Of a DNA stretch of 64,000 nt, positions 11,784 to 22,687 are shown in pieces; positions within the stretch are counted from its first letter, which is position 1, and each line of letters starts with the position of its first letter. The DNA lies in the NCBI RefSeq assembly GCF_009730915.1, contig NC_052472.1, positions 1,054,001 to 1,118,000 of the forward strand, written 5' to 3'. Position numbers and translations under genes: made by a program. Source of the DNA: Dioscorea cayenensis subsp. rotundata (lineage: Eukaryota > Streptophyta > Magnoliopsida > Dioscoreales > Dioscoreaceae). The notes under the pieces are model-generated. The model did no database searches, had not been told where the DNA came from, and saw nothing but the letters and a program-made list of their open reading frames with translations.

Positions 11784-11816
<33 letters not shown>

Positions 11817-12908
11817 ATGCATATGTATATTAATGTGTATATGTGACTATGTCATTGTTGTCAATTTGAGTTACACATATAGGGCTATAAACTACTATTC
11901 GAAGGCTAAGCTCATTAAAAGCTCAGGTCAACTAGTTCATTAAGTTAAATGAGCTCATAAGATAAACGAGCCAAGCTTGAACACCACCAAACTCGGCTCA
12001 TTAAATCTTGTGAAGAACTTGTTTATTGTATAATTAAAAAGCTCGCTTTACGATGATCATTTACAATTTTATTTGTAATAATCATTAATATAATCAAACT
12101 CAAATCGAGTTGAGTCACACTTGATAATGATTCATTAAATAAGTTTACTAAATAAAAAAATAAAATATAAAAAAAATAGTCAAGCCTTAATCAAGTTAGC
12201 TAGCTAAGTCTAAGCTTCGAATTTTCTTAACAAGTTGAGCTCGAGCATGAAGCTCGAAAGAAGCTCGATTAGAGCTCGAGCTCGGTTAAAATAGTAACGA
12301 GCCAAGCTTGAACATAAAAAATGAAGCTCGAAAAAAACTCGGCTCGAGTTCAAGCTCGATTAAATAGTAACGAGCCAAGATTAAACAAGGCAAAGCTCGA
12401 CTCGGCTCGGCTCATTTACAACCCTACTTACAAGGTGAGATAAAGTTGATAAATCAATCAATTTAATCTTAATTTTAATATAGCATATTTATCTATAATA
12501 GGAAATAAAAATACTTTGATTAAAATTTTTAAAACAGTTTTTCATATAATTATCTCCAAGTATTGCATTGGAGTAACACTAATTTCTATTAAAAATTTAA
12601 AACATTATTAATAAATACCAAAATTAAAATTTTTAAAACTCAAATATTTGATCATTATAATATTATATCAATATTGAATTTTTTTAATAAATAAAATTAA
12701 TTATATGAATTATTTTTAATATATATATATATATAATATTTAATTTAAAAATCGGGGAATCATTCTTTCCACAGGTATTATCGTGGTGAGCGGGGTGGGG
12801 ATCCCACAGGGCGGGGAAATACATTACCCGTCTTTGCCTCATGGAGGGTTTATTTCGAGGAATCCTCCCTGAAGGGAACAAAGTTTCTTCACCTCACTTG
12901 CATCCCTA
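11221..12908. mobile_element. TIR element with GGGATGTAAGTGG/CACTTGCATCCC ends, hosting a nested insertion
   Basis: The left end GGGATGTAAGTGGGGCAG and the right end CTCACTTGCATCCC are inverted repeats, each flanked by TA (TTA|GGG and CCC|TAG). The subterminal regions are rich in CCCCGC/GCGGGG on both sides (11250-11345 and 12755-12860). No transposase is seen. The hAT-like element 11560-12426 lies inside, so this one inserted earlier. A TA duplication would fit Tc1/mariner-type insertion, but class is not established. Confidence 0.55.
11560..12426. mobile_element. hAT-like non-autonomous element with AGCTCG arrays
   Basis: The ends are TAGGGGTGTATTTGAGCCGA (left) and TCGGCTCATTTACAACCCTA (right), imperfect inverted repeats. 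They are flanked by a perfect 8-bp direct repeat CTTACAAG (11552-11559 and 12427-12434), the target-site length of hAT elements. Both subterminal regions hold many copies of AGCTCG, GGCTCG or GAGCCAAGCTTGA in both orientations, as expected for transposase-binding repeats of hAT elements. No transposase frame is present; the centre is AT-rich with a TA/GTAT microsatellite near 11785-11840. A relative lies at 41351-42037. Confidence 0.8.
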
Positions 12909-13190
12909 GATCTGATCTAACCTATCGACCCTGACCCTTTAATTTAACTAAATTAATACTCAGACCGAGTCTGACAACTTTGATATAGACAAGGAGTTAA
13001 CATCTCCACATGTTTATGCCCTTACACCACAATGACTTGAAATTCAAATATGTTTTCACTCGCTTGAAATTCAAACATGTGCCCTCCACCGAACATGAAC
13101 ACTCTAGACTAAAGAAATAATTGGCCATTTATATAAATTTCAATTAAATATTTTATGCAGAAATTAAATAATTATTTTTATAAAAAAAAA

Positions 13191-14190
13191 NNNNNNNNNN
13201 NNNNNNNNNNNNNNNNNNNNNNNNNNNNNNNNNNNNNNNNNNNNNNNNNNNNNNNNNNNNNNNNNNNNNNNNNNNNNNNNNNNNNNNNNNNNNNNNNNNN
13301 NNNNNNNNNNNNNNNNNNNNNNNNNNNNNNNNNNNNNNNNNNNNNNNNNNNNNNNNNNNNNNNNNNNNNNNNNNNNNNNNNNNNNNNNNNNNNNNNNNNN
13401 NNNNNNNNNNNNNNNNNNNNNNNNNNNNNNNNNNNNNNNNNNNNNNNNNNNNNNNNNNNNNNNNNNNNNNNNNNNNNNNNNNNNNNNNNNNNNNNNNNNN
13501 NNNNNNNNNNNNNNNNNNNNNNNNNNNNNNNNNNNNNNNNNNNNNNNNNNNNNNNNNNNNNNNNNNNNNNNNNNNNNNNNNNNNNNNNNNNNNNNNNNNN
13601 NNNNNNNNNNNNNNNNNNNNNNNNNNNNNNNNNNNNNNNNNNNNNNNNNNNNNNNNNNNNNNNNNNNNNNNNNNNNNNNNNNNNNNNNNNNNNNNNNNNN
13701 NNNNNNNNNNNNNNNNNNNNNNNNNNNNNNNNNNNNNNNNNNNNNNNNNNNNNNNNNNNNNNNNNNNNNNNNNNNNNNNNNNNNNNNNNNNNNNNNNNNN
13801 NNNNNNNNNNNNNNNNNNNNNNNNNNNNNNNNNNNNNNNNNNNNNNNNNNNNNNNNNNNNNNNNNNNNNNNNNNNNNNNNNNNNNNNNNNNNNNNNNNNN
13901 NNNNNNNNNNNNNNNNNNNNNNNNNNNNNNNNNNNNNNNNNNNNNNNNNNNNNNNNNNNNNNNNNNNNNNNNNNNNNNNNNNNNNNNNNNNNNNNNNNNN
14001 NNNNNNNNNNNNNNNNNNNNNNNNNNNNNNNNNNNNNNNNNNNNNNNNNNNNNNNNNNNNNNNNNNNNNNNNNNNNNNNNNNNNNNNNNNNNNNNNNNNN
14101 NNNNNNNNNNNNNNNNNNNNNNNNNNNNNNNNNNNNNNNNNNNNNNNNNNNNNNNNNNNNNNNNNNNNNNNNNNNNNNNNNNNNNNNNNN
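13191..14190. other. Assembly gap, 1000 N
   Basis: Exactly 1000 N, identical in size to the gap at 43085-44084, so probably a fixed placeholder and not a measured distance. Reading frames that run through it are meaningless. Confidence 0.99.
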
Positions 14191-16130
14191 TTGGCTACTC
14201 CTACAAGCAAAGTTATTGCTCCCACCAAAATAAATGAAGAGAAAGGAGAAATCTCTATTTTTAACATCAAATATTATTTTTATATAGGTATATAAGCAAT
14301 TCTCATTTTTACATAGGCTGGATTAAGCAAAAGAACCCATAATTAATTTATTATATTGTAACAAATAACAAATAAAATAATTACTTTTAATCCATAAATA
14401 TATATTGTATTCAAACCAAAGGTTGATGTAGATCTTGGTTATCTTTTTAGTCAATTTCTTTGTCTATTGTCACCTCAATCCCTCTCATATTCTTCTGCTT
14501 TTTGTTCAATTGACTAGTCCTTTTGTATTCCTTTCGATATTCTCAATTTTTTTTAAAAAAAAAGAACTTTGAAATTTATCTGTTAAAATAATTTTGTTCA
14601 TCTTTCTCTAAATTTATTTTTCCTATCAAATGTGAGGTTAATAATAAACTCATAATATTAATTAAATTAAGGTGAGTAACTCGTTCACCTTATTAAAATA
14701 ATAATAATAATTGTAATAATAATAGTTAATTATAATAATAAATTTTAAAATAAAAATAAGTTAACATGTCACTATTTATATAATACTATACGAGTGTTGA
14801 CAGGTGTTGTGTACATGACATGTGATGAGATTTATTGATAATTACTAGTGATTCCGACTTTTCTCAAATAGTTTTAGACAATAATTTAAAATAAGGATAA
14901 TTTCTGGAATTAATTTATCTTTACGGGATTGTGATATTTTTAGTTCTGTCAATTATAACATGTATATCATCTAGAACATAACGGGTATAATAATTTGACA
15001 TCATTCATACAATCGACAATAGTTTTTTCAAAGTTATATATATATATAATCATGTTGGTTTTTTATAATTAAAAAAAACCATTTTTTTTTAAATTTTTGT
15101 AAGGCCACTCATTTAGTGATAAGGAAAAGAAAATGACAATGGGAAAAATACAAGAAGCAACTCATTCATAATTAATTATTGATTAGGATACTTGTAGGAG
15201 AAGATAACTGGGAACTTATACACAATTTACAAATATTTATATATAATTTTATCAATTTAAAAATTTTCATTATTGCAAGTGGATTATAATTCAAGATAAT
15301 TGCATGACCTATGTTTTATGCAAGTTGGGTTGTGATCAACTACTTCAATATGTTAAAAAAAAAAAATTGAACAACTTGATTTGGAATAGTGCTTCAACAT
15401 AGGTACTGTTTTTTAATTACAATTGGACAAGCTTGAACATATCCCACTTTTACCCTAATTATCTCACAACTTCTATTAAAAAAAAATGGTGTTTTGTGCA
15501 TGTGTGAAAGAAAAATAGTGGGGGAAAAATTATTGCCAAAAGACTACATAACTAGCGAAATTGACTTTACTACATAAGACGTTGGTATGAAGATTGAAAA
15601 CCCCGAGTTTAAAACCCACTCTAAACACATTAGTGATAATAAATCATTAATTATGGATTCGGGCTGAAATTCACAGTTTGTACGCACCCATATTAATTAT
15701 ACATATGCTTGTTGCATCCGTTAAAAAAATTATAAATAAAAAATAAAAAACTTATTTCAAATTTTATATCTTCCACTAATCAATTTTTTTTCAAAATAAA
15801 ATATTTTATTTTAAGAGATACAGATAACGGCTACACAAAGTTCCAACTGTAAAAAAATTGTTTTCCCCGAAATTTCCCTTAAATTTTCCGTAAGAAACGG
15901 TGTTATGCGCTTACATTGAAGGAAAACAGAGGAAAACAGAGGAAAGGAAACTTTCTCCACTTATAAACTTATATATATATATATATAATTAACAGAACAT
16001 TTTATTTTAATCACTCATTGAAGTCTAGATAGAAGAACAAAATTATATAATTAGAGAACATATTCTCTTTCTCTCAAAAATCTAAATTGCATATACATAC
16101 AAAACATCAAGAAGAACAACAAGAAGAAAA
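14191..16130. other. AT-rich intergenic, no gene recognised
   Basis: No coding exon seen. The part nearest the minus-strand gene (16035-16165) is AAGAA/CAAGAA-rich and could be its 3'UTR. Confidence 0.45.
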
Positions 16131-16169
16131 ATATGTTCTCTTGCTTCATAACAACTTGCATTAATTAAT

Positions 16170-16715
16170 TCATGAAACCATGATAAGTTGCATATCTTCT
16201 AACCTCCTTCTTTGCTTCACCTTCTCTATGAACTCCTCAATCCTTTTGTTCAACTCCTCCACTTCTAACTTCTCCATTTGATCATCCACAACTACTAACT
16301 CCATCCCTTCATTCCTCTTCTCTTCATCTTCCTCTTTATCATTTCCTTCTTCTTCTTTTACTAGTAGTACTACTTCTTCATCATTGTCATGCATAGGACT
16401 ATCAAGGATGAGCTTCTTTTCAATGACATCGGCTTCGGGCTTTCGAGACTCTTCCTTTCGAATGAGAAGCTCATCGTAAAGACTTATCGACGACATCGAA
16501 GAGCGAAACAAGCCGGAGTCTATGGCAAGAATGAATAGGATAACATTGCAAAAGAGGAACATGGCTTTTCTAGATATGAAATCATTGATGGTAATGTATA
16601 AGGTTTCAAGAAGGAATGAGTAGTTGTAGAAGAAGATGGAGAGAGTTGAGATGGTAATGAAGAGAAGGAGAAAAGCTAAGAAGAAGGACTTCTTTGGTTG
16701 TTCCTTGCCTTCCAT
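16170..16715 (-). CDS. Small two-helix membrane protein with DUF761-like C-terminus
   Basis: Single-exon frame of 181 residues with ATG at 16715. Two hydrophobic segments, about residues 10-30 (FFLAFLLLFITISTLSIFFY) and 50-67, are followed by a charged, acidic middle (Glu-rich, about 110-150). The C-terminus, EELNKRIEEFIEKVKQRRRL, resembles the conserved C-terminal motif of plant DUF4408/DUF761 proteins, usually written as LNKRxxxFIxKxxxQ. The function of that family is not known. Downstream of the stop (minus direction, 16030-16165) the sequence is AAGAA-rich and fits a 3'UTR. Upstream lie a 50-bp AT microsatellite (16906-16955) and CA repeats, which probably sit in the promoter. Family name by motif only. 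Confidence 0.7.
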   Translation of the reverse strand: MEGKEQPKKSFFLAFLLLFITISTLSIFFYNYSFLLETLYITINDFISRKAMFLFCNVILFILAIDSGLFRSSMSSISLYDELLIRKEESRKPEADVIEKKLILDSPMHDNDEEVVLLVKEEEGNDKEEDEEKRNEGMELVVVDDQMEKLEVEELNKRIEEFIEKVKQRRRLEDMQLIMVS

Positions 16716-16902
16716 GTCTCTTTATGATCTATCTATCTCTTTCTTTCTATGTTGCAAGTGAAATAGGAGGATGGTAGTTGAAAGATGACCACCTTCTACA
16801 CAAACACACACACACATATATATATAGACAAGAGTATTGAATGTGTCAATTTATGGGTATGGGATTGAAAATTAATGAAAAATGAGGAAGACTTTTCAAA
16901 GG

Positions 16903-16905
<3 letters not shown>

Positions 16906-16955
<50 letters not shown>
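16906..16955 (+). repeat. (AT)25 microsatellite
   Basis: Uninterrupted AT repeat about 190 bp upstream of the minus-strand gene start at 16715. Likely length-polymorphic. Confidence 0.95.
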
Positions 16956-16958
<3 letters not shown>

Positions 16959-18054
16959 CGAGTCACTCTTTTTAATACGAAATTATGATGAAAGAACAAA
17001 GAAACTTCTCTCTAGAAAGAAAAGGAGAAGACTCCTTCCTTAAGTCTTTGTTATATATATATATTTATATTAGATGAAGCCTTTTTTATAATAGTTCGTT
17101 TTGTTAACTTAACATAATTCATATATTTTAATAAATTGAAAATGTATATTTACATGCAAAGCAGTTAACAAGGAATAACATTTTGAATGTATTATTTAGC
17201 AATACTATGAAAATAGTGACTGTTATATATATATATATATATATAGTGATTATACTAATATTTTATTTTATTTTATTTTTTGTTTTTTTTATACACATAT
17301 CTTTTAGGATCTATAGTCTCTAAATCAATTTGAAAACTCAAAAATTTATATAAAAAAATAGATCTTTTATATTGGGTGTTTTTTTAGATACACAAAAATT
17401 TTAATTTAAAAACATATATTTATACAATTCAAGCTTTTATAATTTGGATTTACCTTGTAAACATTGAATACTAGTATATAATCAGATGCAAATGTAAAGG
17501 TTAATTATTAAGGTACCTAAACCTTATATTTATTATTTACCATATTCTTGAGATGTATATATCTCCATATATACATATACATGTACCAAAAAAAAAAAGG
17601 GTTTAAAAGTAGTGTGAATTTGAATGAAGGGCAGTTGACTTGGTCTTTAGGACCAATTTATATGGCATCCGCGTCAAGCCGTGTTTGCTTTTAGGTCCCA
17701 TCTTCTAAACAAGTCTTTTGTTTTTATTTGCAAGACTTAAAACTATTGACTCAAGAGTCACCCTCCCTCATTCACATACATACCATACATATTTGAATTT
17801 GTGTGAATAATATGGTTAGATATTTATTAACTTGGGTTCATGAATGAATATTCATCATCCCAAGTTATTTATTCTTATTATATTTATTATTATACCTTTG
17901 ATATATTGATATTTGAATTTGTAAATTTTCAATAGTTAAACACTCACACCCGCAATGCACAAAAACAAAAGTACAATAATTTGGTATTACAATTTGACAC
18001 CATATGCTTTTATTTAAGAGGCCAAATTCAGAGAAATAATTCACTAAAAAGTAA

Positions 18055-18086
<32 letters not shown>

Positions 18087-19895
18087 TCCTATAAGGTACA
18101 TGGATATATCAATATATGGTTTCATCATTGAAGGCTCACTTTGCCCAACCACCCTGCCATCTGTAGTGAGGGAAATGACTGAGTTTTTAAAATAATTAAT
18201 TAATAAAAAAATTTAAATTATAAATAGGTTTAATTTTTTTATAACAATATGTAAAATTTAAGAGAAACAGTTAAAATTAATTAATATATCAAAATAAGTA
18301 TTTTTATCAAAATTTGATTTCTTTATAATTCGACTCAAAATTTGGCTAACTAGAGGTCTATACTTTGGAATTTTTAGAATAAACTCCCTAATTTATTTAA
18401 TAAAAATTAACTTTATTTAAATTTTATTTTAATAAATATCTATTGATGATTGTTTATTTTTTCACATACTACTAAATTCAATATAAAATTATATATTTAA
18501 AATTTGTGAATAAAACTCAACAAAGTAAAAAACCTAACAAAAAAATTGTAATGGTATAAAAACTACAAAAGCTCTTATTTATAATTAAAAAAATAAATAT
18601 TATATTAATTTTGGAGAAACAAATGCATGAAAAAGCCATTACAGATGATCATAATAGAATTTTGAAAAGTCAGTTAGAAAAGATATGACTGATTAAGCAT
18701 CAAAATAAAATATTTAATATCTTAATGTATTATTTTAAAATTAAAAATTAACCAAGACTAAATTACAATGATTAAATATTAAATTAAAATATTTTTTTTA
18801 TTATGATAATTATTAATGGTCTTTTAAAATTTGAGTTTTTAAAATTATTATTAAAAAAATCTAAAGATGAGGATTTAAAAAAATAAAGGGCTTAAAATAA
18901 TTATTTCATTGGCCTTATTCTTCAGTTGATGTTGTTTTGATTTATAATTATAAAAATATAGATAATATTTTAAATTAAAAAAATTCTCGACATATATAAT
19001 TTAATAATTTATCTGAAATCATTTAAATAATTTTTAAAAAAATTTAATTTTATAAATTACTTACATTGAAAATCTTATTAATTACAAAATTAATTGATAT
19101 TTAAATATTTTTAAAAAATAATAACTTTCATTTAAACTCTTATTTAAATTAATCATAATTTTTTTTAAAAAAAATATTTATTACTAAATCAAAGCTTTAA
19201 TATTTCTCAAATCCTTAAATCAATCGACATTAATCAATCATACATATTTTTACAAATTCTCAAAATTTCTAAAAATAACAAACTTAACAAAAACATCTAA
19301 GAAAAAAAAAATCAAATCATTTAACTAAAAAGATAAATTAAAAAAAATATAATATAATGAAAATATAAAAATATAATAATATATAAAGATAAAGAAATGA
19401 AAAAAAATAAAAAAAATATTAAAAAAACTTCATAAGGGGTGAAGCGAAAGGGAGGGCCGGAGGGAGGGGAGGGCGGAAGGTGGGCTAGTAAGAGCGTCGG
19501 GAAAGAAGGGGGGCGATGGAGCTCGTCGGAAGGGAACGAGCAGGCGGGGTCAATAGACCCCGCCGGCGACAGGGGGGCGTCCGCCCCCCTTGCCCCCCTG
19601 TCGCTCCGCCCCTGATGATCACCATAAACAATAAACACTATCTTTAGATTGATTAATCCATGCAACTTTTCTTCATGCCTCTTTATCACATATCTACAAA
19701 ATTTGCTCTCCAATCAAAAATCTCCTTGATGAATACAAACCACATGACCTACTCTTAAGACCATCTTGTCAATTTGAATCTTCTCCAAAAATAACATTTA
19801 GTTTGATTTGCAACTACTCTCCATAATCTGAAATCACTTGTGATTTGAATTTGACTAAGTCACTATATCAAACCACCACTTCATGGGTTGCCACC
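16956..19895. other. AT-rich intergenic
   Basis: No supported gene. Microsatellites occur at 17226-17246 (AT) and 18057-18083 (TAA). A GC-rich transposon terminus at 19430-19613 is listed separately. The rest is low-complexity AT-rich DNA. Confidence 0.45.
19430..19613. repeat. GC-rich transposon terminus (GGGGCGGAGCGACAGGGGGG)
   Basis: A sharp GC-rich block. Read on the minus strand it starts AGGGGCGGAGCGACAGGGGG and continues with a GGGGGCGGACGCCCCC palindrome. It belongs with the termini at 2655-2716 and 5235-5284 by its GGGGCGGA start. A matching opposite end was not found in the AT-rich DNA to the left. Confidence 0.45.
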
Positions 19896-20407
19896 TGCAA
19901 CTTGTTGCCACTTTATCAATAATCTTTCAGTTTGAGAAATGCTCGGTGGTTGTGTGTGGGTGGTCTTAACGCCCATATGTGCGTAGGTCCCACCTTCACT
20001 TGCTCTACCAAAACCTATACACGCTCCTGATTGACTAACGGGGTTTTCGGACTGTCTATTCTTTTTGTAAAAAAAAAAAAACTAGAACTATCTCTTTGAT
20101 TATGATTGAGTTGTACTTAAGTCAATTCTATCTTCTCTGCTAGTTATGAGGATCACTATTGATGGATCAATTGTGGTAATACTCTGCACCTATTAAACAT
20201 GGCCTTTATATGAAATTATTATTTTATTTATTTCTTTCATTGATGAATTTGTCAAGATCCGCAAGACTTTGTGTATGCCCAAGTGTAAATTAAAAAATAT
20301 AAAACATAAAACAAATAATATTTTCAAAATATGAAAAATATAAAAAATAAAAATAAAAAGTATAGCTTTTAAAATATAATGACTTGAATTGTTAGAAAGA
20401 TTGAAAA
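19896..20407 (+). repeat. Direct repeat D, left copy (flanks Pack-MULE)
   Basis: Starts TGCAACTTGTTGCCACTTTA and ends AGAAAGATTGAAAA immediately before the element. The right copy, 22688-23204, has the same limits. Differences by eye are almost all one-base indels in short runs (for example GCTCTACC/GCTTCTACC and GGGGTTTTC/GGGGTTTTTC), so the copies are about 98% identical. It is non-coding. Confidence 0.9.
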
Positions 20408-20889
20408 GGAGAAATGCTATTTGAGACGAAATATTCATCCGAAACCATGGACCGAATGACGTGGTTGAATGATGTGGCATCCACATCATCCCATTTTCTC
20501 TCACCCCCAAATAAACAAATAACCAACCCTAAATTTTACATCATATCTTCTTCACCATCCTCGCTATCTCGCCTGACGCCACCATCCTCGCTATCGAGCC
20601 TGAAGCCATCATTGCCGACATCACCACCGTCGCCGACATCGTCGTCGCTATTGAAGTCGAGATCAGCAGCTATCTCAGCCACGGCAACCCCGTCCCTCTC
20701 CGCGATTGCTCGCCTGACGCCACCGCCACCGTCGCTAATGTCGTCGCCACCAGTGAAGTTGAGATCATCACCTATCTCCGACACCGCAACTTCGTCCCTC
20801 TCCGCTGCTGCTACATAGCATCACCGACGACCACGATCGCCAACGCTACCTCGTCCTTCTTCGTGCGTGTTCTCATTTTCATAGCAAAG

Positions 20890-21000
20890 ATGCCAACTTT
20901 GAACCTTAGCACCAACATCCCCTTCGACGCCGTGGTGGACTTCGACATCCTCAAGGATTCCATTAAGATTGTCACCAAGATCATTAGGAAGCCGGAATTT
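20890..21000 (+). pseudogene. Captured MIF/D-dopachrome tautomerase-like exon 1
   Basis: The ATG at 20890 opens MPTLNLSTNIPFDAV followed by DFDILKDSIKIVTKIIRKPE. This matches the N-terminus of plant MIF-like (MDL, formerly LS1-like) proteins, including the conserved Pro after Met and the helix ending in GKPE (here RKPE). After the KPEF codons comes GTATTCC, a plausible original donor, and then ~450 bp of T-rich intron-like sequence. Only about 37 of ~115 family residues are present, so this is a gene fragment inside the Pack-MULE and not a working gene. Confidence 0.8.
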
Positions 21001-21524
21001 GTATTCCCTATGTATCTCTGTCTGTTTTTGTTCTCTGATTCATAGGTATCATGTGTTTGATGAATTGTCTCTCTGTCCAATTGTTTTCCGTTGCCTTGTA
21101 TTTTCCTGTTTTAATTGCATGTTTTTTGGTGATTTTTTTGTGGTTAATGAGTTGTTTAAGAATGTGGCAATGTTGTTGTTGCTTGGTGGAGTTTTTGTTT
21201 TGTATTTGTTTGGATTGTTCTTTTGCTTTTGGTGTTTGGTTTGATTGTTCATTTGTTCTAATTATGTAATGCTTTCATTAGTGAGAAGGTTAAAGTTGGC
21301 TCTTTTTAGGTCATATTTGTGGTTTTGGGGCATTTTTTGAAGTGATAAGGTTAAATGGCATATTTGTGGATTGTTCTTATTAAAACATGATATCATGAAG
21401 CTTTAGTTTTGCATTTCTTCAAGCAGGTTCTGTTTCTTTTAGTGTTTTTTTTTTTAGTTTTTTATTCACGCTGTAGTTCTTTGACTAGTGAGAAGGTGAA
21501 AGTTATCTTAGAGAGGCCAAAGTA

Positions 21525-21770
21525 ATGAGGTACAAGGAGAAGAGAAAGAAAATGAAATATGAGAAGAAGTTGAGGCAAAGAGGCATTGATCCCAGTACAC
21601 ACAAACCACTCATTGAGGTGCAAGAGGCTGGAGTTGATTTTGTAAGCCAAAAACCACAAAATATTATCAATGAGGAAGTTGTTGTCTGTGAACTTAATTT
21701 TGTAAGCCAAGAGCAGGCAGATTATCTTAATGATTTGCTTGCCACAATCTACATAGTCCACAAGGAATAA
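21525..21770 (+). pseudogene. Captured R2R3-MYB fragment
   Basis: An open frame of 81 codons contains [19 protein letters not shown], the conserved junction after the third helix of the R3 repeat in plant R2R3-MYB factors (consensus [15 protein letters not shown]). The upstream DNA-binding helices are missing, so it cannot bind DNA as a MYB. The rest (for example [12 protein letters not shown]) is probably the variable C-terminal region. A homology search would settle which MYB subgroup donated it. Confidence 0.75.
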
Positions 21771-22271
21771 ATAGTTTGATGCCGGGGGGAACCCACCATA
21801 CTCAAACAGCAACAAAAGGTCTGAGTACTGTCCATAGATGTCACCTGTTCCAAGTCCATCGTAACATCATCAACATTATCTGAAATATTGCAGAATTTAT
21901 ATAAAGCAAGAACATTGCTTTTCCATTGTGCATTTAAACAAACACTATGTGGGCATTTCACCACCATCATCATCACAATAAAAAAAACTCGAGCAAAATT
22001 ACATTGTGGGATTCAAACAAACACTTCACAAGCATTCTACATTGTGTATGATCATAAATGAAAAAAAAATAAGCTAATTGATCAAATTAGATTAAAATAA
22101 ACAATTTTTTAATTTTAAAAAAAAATTGGAAAAACGAGGAAATTTTATAGGAAAAAAATGTACTCGCAAAAAGTTGATGGGAGCTTCCTTTCCTTTCAAA
22201 CTCATGACCTCAAAAAAACCATAGAAATCATCAAAACAACCCCCAAAATCCAAGCACAACTCATCAAATTA

Positions 22272-22360
22272 CCTTCGATATCTCTGTGATAGATAGCTGG
22301 CTTCGCTCTATAGTTCAAGTAAGCAAGACCTTCGGCAATATATAGTATAATTTTCTTCCT
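22272..22360 (-). pseudogene. Captured receptor-like kinase exon fragment
   Basis: On the minus strand the frame reads RKKIILYIAEGLAYLNYRAK then PAIYHRDIEG. This is the subdomain VIa-VIb region of plant receptor-like kinases: (I)AxGLAYLHxxxxPxIxHRDIK. The catalytic HRD is intact, but the family Lys after HRDI is Glu here. The segment ends at a GTAATTT that fits an exon-intron border common after HRDIK in these kinases. It abuts the right TIR. Only about 30 of ~280 kinase-domain residues are present. Confidence 0.75.
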
Positions 22361-22687
22361 CTGAGGTCATAGATGAGGTAGTGTTGGCGATTGTGGTCGT
22401 CGGTGATGCTATGCAGCAGCTGCGAAGAGGGACGAGGTTGCGGTGGCGGAGATAGCTGCTGATCCCGACTTCGTTGGCGGCGACAACATCGGCGACAGTG
22501 GCGATGTCGGCGATGGTGCCAGGCGAGATAATGAGGATGGTGAAGAAGATATGATGTAAAATTTAGGGTTGGTTATTTATTTATTTGGGGGTGAGAGAAA
22601 ATGGGATGATGTGGATGCCACATCATTCAGCCATGTCATTCGGTACATGGTTTCGGACGAATATTTCGTCTCAAATAGCATTTCTCC

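Larger units (their letters stand above)
20408..22687. mobile_element. Pack-MULE-like element carrying three host gene fragments
   Basis: The left end GGAGAAATGCTATTTGAGAC (20408) is matched in inverse at 22687. The inverted repeats are long: the right arm runs about 22372-22687 and the left about 20408-20860, the left being longer because of internal duplications of GCC/ACC-rich triplet blocks. Long TIRs of a few hundred bases are typical of Mutator-like elements. The 1.5-kb interior has no transposase. It holds pieces of three unrelated plant genes: a MIF-like exon (+), an R2R3-MYB segment (+) and a receptor-kinase exon (-). Capture of gene fragments between MULE TIRs is the definition of a Pack-MULE. 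No 9-bp target duplication is seen directly at the ends; instead the element is bracketed by the ~515-bp repeat D. Confidence 0.8.

Noticed and set aside
13155..14270. Open frames of 360-368 codons spanning the first N gap
   Set aside because: They exist only because N codons are not stops; the real sequence contributes a few dozen residues without homology. The same holds for the frames across 43085-44084.
20414..20818. 134-codon Ser/Pro/Thr-rich frame and the antisense 82-codon frame
   Set aside because: Both lie inside the left TIR of the Pack-MULE and come from GCC/ACC-type triplet repeats; similar low-complexity sequence is in the right TIR.
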